The translations under genes and the position numbers were made by a program. The notes below the pieces were generated by a model that saw nothing but the letters and a program-made list of their open reading frames with translations, ran no database searches and had not been told where the DNA came from. Shown piece after piece: positions 34,042-42,872 of a stretch of DNA of 64,000 nt. Position 1 is the first letter of the stretch, and each line of letters begins with the position of its first letter. Source of the DNA: DASTSN01 sp035760665 (lineage in GTDB: Bacteria; Bacteroidota; Bacteroidia; Chitinophagales; Chitinophagaceae); contig DASTSN010000069.1 of NCBI GenBank assembly GCA_035760665.1, positions 1-64,000 on the forward strand. Direction: 5' to 3'.

Positions 34042-35367
34042 ATGCGATTAGCAGGTGTTGCTATTGCACTGCTGCTGTTTCTGCAGGCGTGCAATAACAA
34101 AAACGATTATCAAACAATCACACATGACCCTATTTTGTTTTGTAATACCGTTCATGAACTGAACAGCGTGGTGATGGGCAATAATTTCAGTCCCATCGTC
34201 GCATCCCGTAATTATTTATATGCCAGTATAGCGGCGTATGAAGTGATAGCTGCCGGTTATCCCGAGAGGTTTTATTCACTGGCCGGCCAGCTGCACGGGC
34301 TTTCGGCCGTTCCCAAGCCGGAGGCAGGCAAGAAAATTGATTTTGGATTTGCCTCCTTGCTGGCTTTCATCAAGCTGGGCGAGGCCGTTACTTTTCCTGC
34401 CGGCAGTATGCAGGAATATACTGACAGCCTGAAGCAAATGGTGAAAGACCATGGTATGCCCAATGATGTTTTTAAAAACAGTACGGACTATGCCGATGCG
34501 GTTTCAAACGTTATTCTGGACTGGAGTAAAAAGGATAATTATGCAGAAACCAGGAGTTATCCCAAGTACACTGTCATTGATACGCCGGGCCGCTGGGTGC
34601 CCACACCGCCAGCTTATGCCGATGCTATGGAGCCGCACTGGAATTTAATCAGGCCGCTGGTACTGGATAGTGCCAATCAGTTTGTTCCACCGCCACCACC
34701 TGTGTTTGATATTACTGATAAAAAGAGTAAGTATTATCACGAGGTGATGCTGATCAAAAATGCGGTGGATTCATTGAACGATGAACAAAAACATATTGCT
34801 AATTTTTGGGATGATAACCCGTTCAAGTTAAATGTATCCGGGCACGTGATGTTCGGCACAAAGAAATTCTCGCCGCCCGGCCACTGGATGAGCATCGTCG
34901 GCATTGCCGCTAAAAAAGCCAATGCTGATTTTCCGACAACCGTATATGCCTATGCCATTACGGCTATCGCTCAGTTTGATTCTTTTATCGAATGCTGGGA
35001 TGAAAAATACAGGCATAATACGGTAAGGCCTGAAACAGTGATTAACAAGTATATCGATCCGGACTGGAGACCGCTGTTGCAAACGCCTCCCTTCCCGGAA
35101 TATACCTGCGGACATTCAACCGTTTCTGCCGCCAACGCGGAGGCTTTAACGTACGTATTCGGTGATCATTTTGCCTATACAGATACTTCGGAACTGGAAT
35201 TCGGAATCAAAAGCAGGTCGTATAAGTCATTCCGCGATGCTGCTGTTGAGAATAACTGGGCCAGGTTTTACGGAGGGATTCATTATCATAATTCCTGTAT
35301 CATCAGTACAGAGTACGGGAAAAAGGTGGCACAATTCATACTGGACCACCTGAAAATGAAAAAATAA
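34042..35367 (+). CDS. Vanadium-haloperoxidase/PAP2-fold lipoprotein (VHPO-1)
   Basis: A 441-aa lipoprotein (lipobox FLQAC, Cys 17). It belongs to the vanadium-dependent haloperoxidase/PAP2 phosphatase superfamily: K322 and R329 in EKYRHNTVRP, the GH pair at 357-358 in PEYTCGHSTVSAA, and R408 plus H414 in ARFYGGIHYHN match the vanadate/phosphate-binding set. The residue before GH is Cys (C356) where haloperoxidases and PAP2 enzymes have Ser. Enzyme activity (halide oxidation, or phosphate ester hydrolysis) cannot be told from sequence. A second, divergent family member lies 2.2 kb downstream, and outer-membrane barrels sit between them. Confidence 0.85.
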   Translation: MRLAGVAIALLLFLQACNNKNDYQTITHDPILFCNTVHELNSVVMGNNFSPIVASRNYLYASIAAYEVIAAGYPERFYSLAGQLHGLSAVPKPEAGKKIDFGFASLLAFIKLGEAVTFPAGSMQEYTDSLKQMVKDHGMPNDVFKNSTDYADAVSNVILDWSKKDNYAETRSYPKYTVIDTPGRWVPTPPAYADAMEPHWNLIRPLVLDSANQFVPPPPPVFDITDKKSKYYHEVMLIKNAVDSLNDEQKHIANFWDDNPFKLNVSGHVMFGTKKFSPPGHWMSIVGIAAKKANADFPTTVYAYAITAIAQFDSFIECWDEKYRHNTVRPETVINKYIDPDWRPLLQTPPFPEYTCGHSTVSAANAEALTYVFGDHFAYTDTSELEFGIKSRSYKSFRDAAVENNWARFYGGIHYHNSCIISTEYGKKVAQFILDHLKMKK

Positions 35368-35394
35368 AAATCTCTAACCAACTAACTAATTTTT

Positions 35395-36465
35395 ATGAGA
35401 AAAATATTTCTCATGCTGGCAGTTATCATGCTGTCTGCATATGTTCATCCTATTTATGCACAAGGTTGTGTGGCCATTAAAGGTACCGCCGGTGTGTGCA
35501 GCCGCCCTTCCGACGCAAAAGGCTGGGAGCTGAATATTAACAACCGTTATTTCCGGTCGTACAAGCATTTTGTTGGCACCGATGAACAAAAACAGCGTAT
35601 TACAAATCACAATAACGTGATAAACCATTCTTACGAGATGGATGTGACGGCTACCCGCACGCTGAATGCACGCTGGTCGCTGGCCGTGACGCTGCCAATC
35701 ATGGATTTTTCACGGTCATCCTTGTACGAACATGATGGACAGACCCGGCATACCACCCATTCTTTTGGTATTGGTGATGCCCGTTTTGCCGCTTACCGCT
35801 GGATGTTTGATCCTAAAACCTCGCACAAAGGGAATGTGCAGCTGGGCTTAGGCATCAAACTGCCCACCGGGAACTCTAACTACCAGGACTATTTCTACCG
35901 CGGCCCCGATTCATTGGTGCTTGGCGCGGTAGATCAGTCCATACAGCCGGGTGATGGCGGTACCGGTATAACCTTTGAGCTGAACAGTTTTTACAATTTC
36001 ACACACCAGCTTGGTGTATATGGCGGATTTTTCTACCTGGTGAATCCGCGGGAGGTGAATGAAACATCTACATCCCGTGGCGGTCCCGTGTCTTCTCTGG
36101 CAAAAAAATACAATACCGATGTGATGAGTGTGCCAGATCTGTATATGGCCAGAGCGGGGCTTGCGTACATGGTAAACCAGGTTACATTTTCCGGTGGTGT
36201 AAGGATTGAAGGTCTTCCGTCCAAAGACCTGGTGGGAGGAAGCAAAGGCTTCCGCAGGCCCGGATACATTATTTCTGCAGAACCTTCTATAACATATGTT
36301 GCTAAAAAGACCAGCTTTAATCTATCTGTTCCCGTTGCGCTGGTCAGGAACCGTACACAAAGTGATTCGGATAAGCGCCGCAGCGCGGATACCGGCACGC
36401 ATGTACAGGGCGATGCAGCATTTGCCGATTATCTCATCAGTGCAGGAATAACGATCCGGCTTTAA
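35395..36465 (+). CDS. Outer-membrane beta-barrel protein (barrel 1)
   Basis: A 356-aa protein with a cleavable signal peptide ending YAQ at residue 23. It has alternating amphipathic beta-strands (WSLAVTLPIMDF, NVQLGLGIKLPTG, FTHQLGVYGGFFYL, MARAGLAYMVNQVTFSGGVRI, ISAGITIRL at the C-terminal edge), consistent with a 12- to 14-stranded barrel of the MetA-pathway/phenol-transport type. Two Cys lie close to the mature N-terminus (GCVAIKGTAGVC). It starts 27 bp after VHPO-1 and is probably cotranscribed; it may export or import the substrate or product of that enzyme, which is inference. Confidence 0.75.
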   Translation: MRKIFLMLAVIMLSAYVHPIYAQGCVAIKGTAGVCSRPSDAKGWELNINNRYFRSYKHFVGTDEQKQRITNHNNVINHSYEMDVTATRTLNARWSLAVTLPIMDFSRSSLYEHDGQTRHTTHSFGIGDARFAAYRWMFDPKTSHKGNVQLGLGIKLPTGNSNYQDYFYRGPDSLVLGAVDQSIQPGDGGTGITFELNSFYNFTHQLGVYGGFFYLVNPREVNETSTSRGGPVSSLAKKYNTDVMSVPDLYMARAGLAYMVNQVTFSGGVRIEGLPSKDLVGGSKGFRRPGYIISAEPSITYVAKKTSFNLSVPVALVRNRTQSDSDKRRSADTGTHVQGDAAFADYLISAGITIRL

Positions 36466-36511
36466 AACTGTATTTCAGAGCAGTTAGGATTTGTATGGCA
36501 GGCAAACAGCC

Positions 36512-36528
36512 ACTGTACCTTGTACAGT
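36512..36528. repeat. Perfect 7-bp inverted repeat between barrel genes
   Basis: ACTGTAC and GTACAGT separated by CTT in the 164-bp gap between the two barrel genes. It is not followed by a T-run, so it is more operator-like than terminator-like. Confidence 0.4.
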
Positions 36529-36629
36529 AGTGGACGAACCTGACTTTGCGGCTTATTGCCGTGAAGGTCACAAAGCTGTTCATGCGCTGTTGCCTGTGAG
36601 CTCAACACCTCTTATCTCAAAACCAACGT

Positions 36630-37559
36630 ATGATGAAACATATTATTCAGCTTATTATCATCTTGTTCTTAACAGTAGGCTGGTCTGCCAACGTACTTGC
36701 GCAGACTGAAATGGATGCCATCATGATGAATAAGAAACAGTTCTGCAACGGACCTGCGTATATGTATTCCTCCTGGGATCATTACTGGGAGGGAAAACTG
36801 AACAGGACCAATGAAAACCTCGGTAGGGTATCCACGCAATCGATCATGTACATGGCTGCTTATGGCATTAACGGGAAACTCAATGTGCTGGCCGGTGTGC
36901 CGTATCTCTGGACAAAGGCCTCTGCCGGAACATTGCACGGATCACGGGGCCTGCAGGATCTATCCCTTTTTCTTAAATGGAAACCACTTTCTGAAACAAT
37001 TGGAACAAATAAAATTGCTGTGTTTGCACTGTTTGGGTTTTCCACGCCACTAACCAATTATCAAATTGATTATTTACCCTTAACGATCGGCTTGGGTACC
37101 ACTAATGCAATTATGCGAGGGATGGTTGACTTTCAGCATAAACGATTTTCTGTCACCGGATCTGCTGCTTATATCAGGCGCAGTAACGTAAAAATTGACA
37201 GATCATCCTATTATGATACCCAAGCGCATCTGACCAATGAAGTGGAAATACCCGATGCAGCCCAGTACCAGCTGCGGGCCGGTTACCGGGGAAAATATTT
37301 GCTGGCTGAAGCGCTGCTCACGAACTGGACGACACTGGGAGGGTTTGATATTACCCGTAATAATATGCCGTTCCCCAGCAACAGGATGAATGCAACAACT
37401 ATCGGCTTTGCGCTGAAATATACAGTCAGGTCATATACCCATTTGTCACTGATTGCCGGTAGCAATTACACCTTGGCAGGCAGAAATATGGGCCAGGCGA
37501 CTTCTTATAACGCTGGTATCTTTTATGCCTTCTATTTTAAACAGCGTCAGCAGCAATAA
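36630..37559 (+). CDS. Outer-membrane beta-barrel protein (barrel 2)
   Basis: A 309-aa exported protein with signal peptide up to VLAQ (about residue 25) and regularly spaced beta-strands: VSTQSIMYMAAYGINGKLNVL, VFALFGFSTPLTN, TIGLGTTNAIMRGMVDFQ, YLLAEALLTNWTTLGG, TIGFALKYTVRSYTHLSLIA, SYNAGIFYAFYF. A conserved MNKKQFCNGPAYMYSSWDHYWEGKL block follows the signal peptide. It is a probable outer-membrane transporter/porin, unlike barrel 1 in detail. It lies 23 bp before the second haloperoxidase-like gene, so each haloperoxidase/PAP2 gene has a barrel neighbour. Confidence 0.75.
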   Translation: MMKHIIQLIIILFLTVGWSANVLAQTEMDAIMMNKKQFCNGPAYMYSSWDHYWEGKLNRTNENLGRVSTQSIMYMAAYGINGKLNVLAGVPYLWTKASAGTLHGSRGLQDLSLFLKWKPLSETIGTNKIAVFALFGFSTPLTNYQIDYLPLTIGLGTTNAIMRGMVDFQHKRFSVTGSAAYIRRSNVKIDRSSYYDTQAHLTNEVEIPDAAQYQLRAGYRGKYLLAEALLTNWTTLGGFDITRNNMPFPSNRMNATTIGFALKYTVRSYTHLSLIAGSNYTLAGRNMGQATSYNAGIFYAFYFKQRQQQ

Positions 37560-37582
37560 ACCTAATTCATTAAACGCATTAT

Positions 37583-39130
37583 ATGGAAAAGAAAACCTAT
37601 TATACAGTATTCTGGATCTTTATTTCGGTGGTTATCGCGTCCTGCTCAAAAATCGTTTCGGGCAGAACTGATAATATTCCTGCACTCACTCCGGCCAATA
37701 TTGACCTTGATGCAGGTAGCTGGAAAACGATCCTGCTGCAGCGGCCAGATACTTTTGCGGTCGCAACACCAGCCGCCATCAACTCCCCATCATATAAAGC
37801 CGAACTCAATGAAATAAAGGGGCTCCAGCAGCATCTTACCGGTGAGCAGAAACGTATGATTCAGTATTGGAGTGCCGGATCGGTTTTGCGCTGGAATGAA
37901 ATTATGCGGGAACTAGTGGCTAAATATAATTTAGCACCTTACCAGAATCCAGATGGTACGTACCCTGCCCCTAATCCCAATAATCCCTTTGCCTATCCTC
38001 AGTTTCCATTTGCAAATCCACCTTATGCTGCCAGGGCATTTGCCTACATAAGTGCCGGCCAGTACGACGCATTAGTGGCTGCCTGGCATTTTAAAAAATT
38101 GTATAACAGGCCGGCGGCCTATGCTGTCGATTCCTCCATCCAGGCGCTGGTGCCTAAGACAACACTGCCGTCTTATCCTTCAGAGGATGCGGTCGTTGCG
38201 GGTGTTACCGTCGAGCTCATGAAACTCATGTTTCCGGCAGAAATTGCGTTTATTCAGCAAAAGGTAGACGAAGAAGAAAATGCGAGATTACTCAGTGGAG
38301 CGAATGTGCGCAGTGATATTGAAGCAGGAGAAGCACTGGGCAGACAAGTCGCAGCGGTATTTGTTGCCCGGGCAAGAGCTGACCATGCCGGAGCAGCTGC
38401 AGGAACGTCGCAAATATGGAGTGAAATGGCCAGCAACACTGCATCCAAGGGAGAGATACCCTGGCATAGCCTTGAGCTACCCGATCGGCCGCCGATGCTG
38501 CCGTTGTTTGGAAATGTAACACCTTTCTTATTTGATTCCTTAACCGTTATAGCTTTACGCCCGGGGCCACCACCGTCTACGGGAAGTGATGAGTTTCATC
38601 AGGAAAATGTGGCAGCTTACAACCAGATTAAAAATCCTACCAGGGATCAGGAGCGGATTGTACAGTACTGGGCCGATGGTATCGGGACCTATACGCCGCC
38701 CGGACACTGGAATGCTATCGCGGCCGAAGATTTTATCCGGGAAAATTACAGCGAAGTTCGCTGGGCCCGGAATATGGCATTGCTGAATATGACGCTGATG
38801 GATGCAGGGATCGTCTGCTGGAATACGAAATATTATTATTTTAATCCCAGACCAACCCAAATGATTCCGGCAGTGAAAACACTGACTGGTATTCCCAACT
38901 TCCCTTCCTATATATCCGGGCATTCAACGTTTAGCGAATCAGCAGCAACTATTTTAGGTCACTTTATTCCTGCCAATGCAGCGAAATACGAAGCGATGTC
39001 GCGGGAAGCCGCCAGGTCACGGTTTATTTCAGGTATTCATACACAGCTGGACTGCGATAAAGGCCTGGAAGTTGGAAAGAAGGTAGGCGATTTTGCAGTG
39101 TTAAGAGCCCGGCAGGATGGAGCAGAATAA
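37583..39130 (+). CDS. Vanadium-haloperoxidase/PAP2-fold lipoprotein with degenerate N-terminal copy (VHPO-2)
   Basis: A 515-aa lipoprotein (lipobox VIASC, Cys 21). The C-terminal half has the complete residue set: K416 and R423 (TKYYYFNPRP), S445-G-H447 in PSYISGHSTFS, and R480 and H486 in SRFISGIHTQLD. The N-terminal half (about 150-260) contains NRPAAYAVDS and LPSYPSEDAVVAGV, which looks like the same motif pair with SGH turned into SED, suggesting an ancient duplication with a dead first copy. It is longer than VHPO-1 (441 aa). A Pro-rich spacer (GTYPAPNPNNPFAYPQFPFA) precedes the first copy. Confidence 0.82.
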   Translation: MEKKTYYTVFWIFISVVIASCSKIVSGRTDNIPALTPANIDLDAGSWKTILLQRPDTFAVATPAAINSPSYKAELNEIKGLQQHLTGEQKRMIQYWSAGSVLRWNEIMRELVAKYNLAPYQNPDGTYPAPNPNNPFAYPQFPFANPPYAARAFAYISAGQYDALVAAWHFKKLYNRPAAYAVDSSIQALVPKTTLPSYPSEDAVVAGVTVELMKLMFPAEIAFIQQKVDEEENARLLSGANVRSDIEAGEALGRQVAAVFVARARADHAGAAAGTSQIWSEMASNTASKGEIPWHSLELPDRPPMLPLFGNVTPFLFDSLTVIALRPGPPPSTGSDEFHQENVAAYNQIKNPTRDQERIVQYWADGIGTYTPPGHWNAIAAEDFIRENYSEVRWARNMALLNMTLMDAGIVCWNTKYYYFNPRPTQMIPAVKTLTGIPNFPSYISGHSTFSESAATILGHFIPANAAKYEAMSREAARSRFISGIHTQLDCDKGLEVGKKVGDFAVLRARQDGAE

Positions 39131-39211
39131 TCAGAAAAGGTAAATAATTGACATAAGCAATCAGACGCTGCTAGTCCTGGCAGGGTATTTTTTGAACGAA
39201 AAAGCCAAGCA

Positions 39212-40021
39212 ATGTCTTTAAACAGATACCATCGCTTAATACATTATGCACTGCGATTTGCAATTGCAATGTGTTATATAGGGCACGGTTGTTTTGGTAT
39301 TATCACAAAATCCATTTGGTGCAACTACTTTGGCGTTTTTGGTATTGGTCATGATATGGCTTATACATTAATGCCCGTTGTAGGAACGATAGATATTTTA
39401 CTGGGACTGATGATGCTGGTTTATCCGGCCAGAATTATTCCTGGCTGGCTGGTGATCTGGGGCCTGGTTACAGCGCTTCTTCGTCCGCTGTCGGGAGAGC
39501 CCGTCGCTGAGTTTTTTGAGCGAGCAGGCAACTATGGCAGCCCGTTGGCCTTCCTGATTCTTACCGGAAACGCGGATAGCTGGAAGAGCTGGTTTATGCC
39601 AGTTGACCAGCGGCCGCCTGGGGCACAACAAATGCTGCACTTGCAAATATGCTTGCGACTTGTGGCTTTTCTTTTACTACTGGGACATGGCTCGTTAAAC
39701 CTGGCCGGAAAAGCGTCGTTACTGGATCAGTATGCGTCAATTGGATTCCGGGAACCGGATAAAATAGCTGCTATAATTGGCTTTGCAGAAATAACCGGTG
39801 GGTTACTTGTATTGCTGAGGCCAGCCAGGTGCCTTGTACTTCTGCTGCTAATATGGAAAATAACGAGTGAAGTTTTTTATCCATCTTATAGCTTATTTGA
39901 ATGGATAGAGAGGGGCGGCAGCTACGGAATATTATTGGCCTTATGGATAGTTATGTGTGCAGCCGGAACAACGAAGTCACAGCTGCATTTCTACTTTAAT
40001 AAAAATATTGCTTCTACCTGA
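39212..40021 (+). CDS. Duplicated DoxX-like membrane protein
   Basis: A 269-aa polytopic inner-membrane protein made of two tandem DoxX-like units. Unit 1: LRFAIAMCYIGHGCFGI, GTIDILLGLMMLVYPAR, FERAGNYGSPLAFLIL. Unit 2: LRLVAFLLLLGHGSLNL, GFAEITGGLLVLLRPAR, IERGGSYGILLALWIV. The blocks correspond in order and spacing. The GHG motif in each unit offers a His within the membrane. DoxX-type proteins accompany thiol, quinone or heme-linked redox partners; here the partner is unknown. It sits 81 bp after VHPO-2. Confidence 0.75.
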   Translation: MSLNRYHRLIHYALRFAIAMCYIGHGCFGIITKSIWCNYFGVFGIGHDMAYTLMPVVGTIDILLGLMMLVYPARIIPGWLVIWGLVTALLRPLSGEPVAEFFERAGNYGSPLAFLILTGNADSWKSWFMPVDQRPPGAQQMLHLQICLRLVAFLLLLGHGSLNLAGKASLLDQYASIGFREPDKIAAIIGFAEITGGLLVLLRPARCLVLLLLIWKITSEVFYPSYSLFEWIERGGSYGILLALWIVMCAAGTTKSQLHFYFNKNIAST

Positions 40022-40069
40022 CCAGCATAAAACCATGATTCATTATTACGTGTCAAAAAAATCTATTGT

Positions 40070-40543
40070 ATGTCGAAAGCTTATTTACTGAAAGCAGCGA
40101 CCGGGCGAATTTACCCCGCCCGGTTTAATGCCGTTGCCGTCATTACCTGGTCAAACCGTATCGCCCTTGCCGTTGTGTTTTGCTGGTTTGGGGTGTTGAA
40201 AATTTTTCAGCTCTCTCCCGCAGAAACGCTCGTCATGCATCTGCATGATGTAACTATGGCCCGGTTTATTCCGATTCAGGAGTTCATGGTTGTATTGGGG
40301 GTTGTTGAATGCTCGATCGGGCTGCTGTGGCTCTTTCCCAAATCTACAAAACTGGCATTTACGTTATTCCTCCTCCAGATGACAACTACGTTTATGCCAA
40401 TGATTTTTTTGCCTGCCGAAACATGGCAGCAATCTTTTGTGCTAACGCTAACGGGTCAGTATATCATGAAAAATCTGGTATTGATTGCCAGCGCCATTAC
40501 GGTTGTCTTGCTAAATGAAAATGAAGCCAAGGATTTTCGTTAA
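40070..40543 (+). CDS. DoxX/YkgB-like membrane protein
   Basis: A 157-aa protein with four predicted membrane helices (about 25-40, 70-85, 95-115, 130-150). The blocks SNRIALAVVFCWFGVLKIF, FMVVLGVVECSIGLLWLFP and QYIMKNLVLIASAITVV fit the DoxX-like/DUF417 (YkgB) family. It lies 48 bp after the duplicated DoxX-like gene and 36 bp before the TonB receptor, consistent with one transcript. Confidence 0.72.
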   Translation: MSKAYLLKAATGRIYPARFNAVAVITWSNRIALAVVFCWFGVLKIFQLSPAETLVMHLHDVTMARFIPIQEFMVVLGVVECSIGLLWLFPKSTKLAFTLFLLQMTTTFMPMIFLPAETWQQSFVLTLTGQYIMKNLVLIASAITVVLLNENEAKDFR

Positions 40544-40579
40544 TTAATCATTCAATATGTATTTGAAAAAAGAACAAAC

Positions 40580-42787
40580 ATGATGGATTTGAAAAGTACA
40601 CTGCCTGCTTGTTTCCTACTTTTTGTAGTTGCTGGTGCACAGGCACAGGTAAAAAAAACAGAAAAGAAAGAAGCCGGCGTTGTAAAGGCATTGGATAGTG
40701 TTGTCCTGAATGCGTACAAACAAAATATTCCTTACCTGCCCGATGCAGAAGGGGTGGATATTTTTGCAGGGAAAAAGACAAATGTTGTTGTACTCGATCC
40801 CGGTATGGGCAACATGTCGCAAAATGTAGTGCGAACACTTTTTGCCAAGGTACCCGGGTTAAATACCTGGGATATGGATGGTGCCGGAACGCAGGTCAAT
40901 ATCGGATTCCGCGGTACAGATGCCCACCGGTCTATTGAAATGAATATGCGGCAAAACGGGTACAATACCAACTCTGATATTTTTGGTTACCCGGAAAACC
41001 ACTACAACCCGCCGATGCAGGGCATTCAGCGGGTGCAACTGGTGCGTGGTTCTGCAGCACTCCAGTACGGCAGCCAGTTTGGCGGTATGCTGAATTATGT
41101 AATGAAACAGGGCGACACGACTGCTGCGTTTACTATCCAGAGTGAACAAACAGTGGGTTCCAACAATCTGTTCAATTCATTTAATTCAGTGGGTGGCAGC
41201 CAGGGAAAGTGGCGGTATTATGCCTACTACGATAACCGGCACGGTGATGGCTGGCGGCCTAATTCAGCTTTCGAATATCACGCCTATTACGCCGATGCTG
41301 ATTACCAGTTTAACAACAAGGGCTCCGTCAGTTTTCAGTTTTCGCGTATGGATTACCGGCAGCAAATTGCAGGCGGGCTCACTGATGGCCAATTTGCCGA
41401 AAATCCCCGCCAGTCCTTCCGGTCCCGTAATTATTTCAGTCCTAAGATCAATATCCCCGCCATTGTTCTTCATTACAATTTTTCTCCCCAAACCCGGCTG
41501 CAAATTACCAGCCACTACCTGTTTGGTGAGCGCAGCAGTGTACAGTTCATCAATACACCCAACATATTCGACACAATCAATGCTTCTACGGGTACGTATA
41601 ATCCAAGGCAGGTAGACCGGGATTTTTATGGCGCTTTTGCCACGGAAGCACGGGTACTGCATATATACAGGATCGGAAAGGTCACGGGCACGCTTAGTGG
41701 CGGGCTTCGCTATTTTAATGAAATGACGAAACGAAGACAAAAAGGCGAAGGCACAACGGGAGCTGATTTTGATTTACATCTCATCGGTCCTTACGGTGTT
41801 GATCTTCGTTTCCGCACACACAATTATGCAGCCTTTGTAGAAAACATTTTTCAGCTGACGCCAAAATTATCTGTCACCCCGGGCGTACGGTATGAGATCA
41901 TTCGCACGACATTATCCGGTGTTATAAACCATGCTTCCGTACCCGTTTTGTATACCGGCAACCGGAGTTTTCCTTTGTTTGGTACCGGTATTCAATACCA
42001 GGCAAATGCATCCACGCAGGTTTATGGAAATATATCACAGGCTTACCGGCCTTATTTATATGCCAATGTAACACCAGCCGACAGGATAGACAGCGTTGAC
42101 GCCAATTTAAAAGACAGTAAAGGTTATGATATTGATCTGGGGTACAGGGGTAATATTAATAATGTCCTGCATTTTGATGTAAATGCTTTTTATGTATCGT
42201 ACGGAAACCGGGTAGGCCAGCTAACCCTGCAGGATGGAAACAATGCGAATTATCTTTTGACCACCAATGTGGGAACTGCAGTGACCAAAGGCGTGGAACT
42301 TTACGCTGGGATTTCTGTACCCCGGTTGTTGCAGTTTCATTTCGCTGATTATGATATACGGCTGTTCAATTCACTTGCGTATAATCATGGCCGGTATGTC
42401 AACGGAGCCATCAACAAAGGAGGTACAAATGTGAGCTTAAAGAATAATTTACTCGAAGGAACACCGGAATGGATCGAACGGGCCGGTATTACTTTTCAAT
42501 ACAAAACCTTGACCAGTTCATTGCAGTTCAGTTATGTGAGTAAAAGTTTCAGCGATGCTAACAATACCGTGTACAATCCAACAGGTGCTACCGGTATGGT
42601 GCCGGCTTACCATGTTTGGGATTATACAATTACCTGGCGGTTTTTACAACGGTACAGCATTTCAGGCGGTGTAAACAACCTGGGAAATGCAACGTATTTT
42701 TCAAGAAGGATTAATATGTACCCGGGGCCGGGTATCTTGCCGGCAGATGGCCGAACGTTTTATATTTCAATGGGTGTTAAAATATAA
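40580..42787 (+). CDS. FecA-type TonB-dependent outer-membrane receptor
   Basis: A 735-aa receptor with signal peptide (to AQAQ, about residue 23), a plug domain (about 50-180: NVVRTLFAKVPGLNTWDMDG, IGFRGTDAHRSIEMNMRQNG, PMQGIQRVQLVRGSAALQYG) and a 22-stranded barrel ending in YISMGVKI. The PENHYNPPMQ and GSQFGGMLNYV motifs resemble siderophore/ferric-dicitrate receptors (FecA clade), not SusC; no SusD or carboxypeptidase-like N-terminal domain is present. There is no sigma/anti-sigma pair nearby. It closes the haloperoxidase run and is followed by a terminator. Confidence 0.88.
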   Translation: MMDLKSTLPACFLLFVVAGAQAQVKKTEKKEAGVVKALDSVVLNAYKQNIPYLPDAEGVDIFAGKKTNVVVLDPGMGNMSQNVVRTLFAKVPGLNTWDMDGAGTQVNIGFRGTDAHRSIEMNMRQNGYNTNSDIFGYPENHYNPPMQGIQRVQLVRGSAALQYGSQFGGMLNYVMKQGDTTAAFTIQSEQTVGSNNLFNSFNSVGGSQGKWRYYAYYDNRHGDGWRPNSAFEYHAYYADADYQFNNKGSVSFQFSRMDYRQQIAGGLTDGQFAENPRQSFRSRNYFSPKINIPAIVLHYNFSPQTRLQITSHYLFGERSSVQFINTPNIFDTINASTGTYNPRQVDRDFYGAFATEARVLHIYRIGKVTGTLSGGLRYFNEMTKRRQKGEGTTGADFDLHLIGPYGVDLRFRTHNYAAFVENIFQLTPKLSVTPGVRYEIIRTTLSGVINHASVPVLYTGNRSFPLFGTGIQYQANASTQVYGNISQAYRPYLYANVTPADRIDSVDANLKDSKGYDIDLGYRGNINNVLHFDVNAFYVSYGNRVGQLTLQDGNNANYLLTTNVGTAVTKGVELYAGISVPRLLQFHFADYDIRLFNSLAYNHGRYVNGAINKGGTNVSLKNNLLEGTPEWIERAGITFQYKTLTSSLQFSYVSKSFSDANNTVYNPTGATGMVPAYHVWDYTITWRFLQRYSISGGVNNLGNATYFSRRINMYPGPGILPADGRTFYISMGVKI

Positions 42788-42810
42788 GCATTAGTCACGT
42801 TTTGGAAAGC

Positions 42811-42844
42811 AAAGCATTCTGTTTCTACAGGATGCTTTTTTATT
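42811..42844 (+). terminator. Terminator after the TonB receptor gene
   Basis: AAAGCATTCTG (42811-42821) pairs with CAGGATGCTTT (42828-42838) with one wobble; the run of T continues to 42841. Confidence 0.8.
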
Positions 42845-42872
42845 TCTTACATTCGAAGGATAAACGGATCGT

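Noticed and set aside
36491..36709. 72-codon frame between the barrel genes
   Set aside because: It starts with TTG, has no family or signal peptide, and runs into the barrel 2 gene in another frame.
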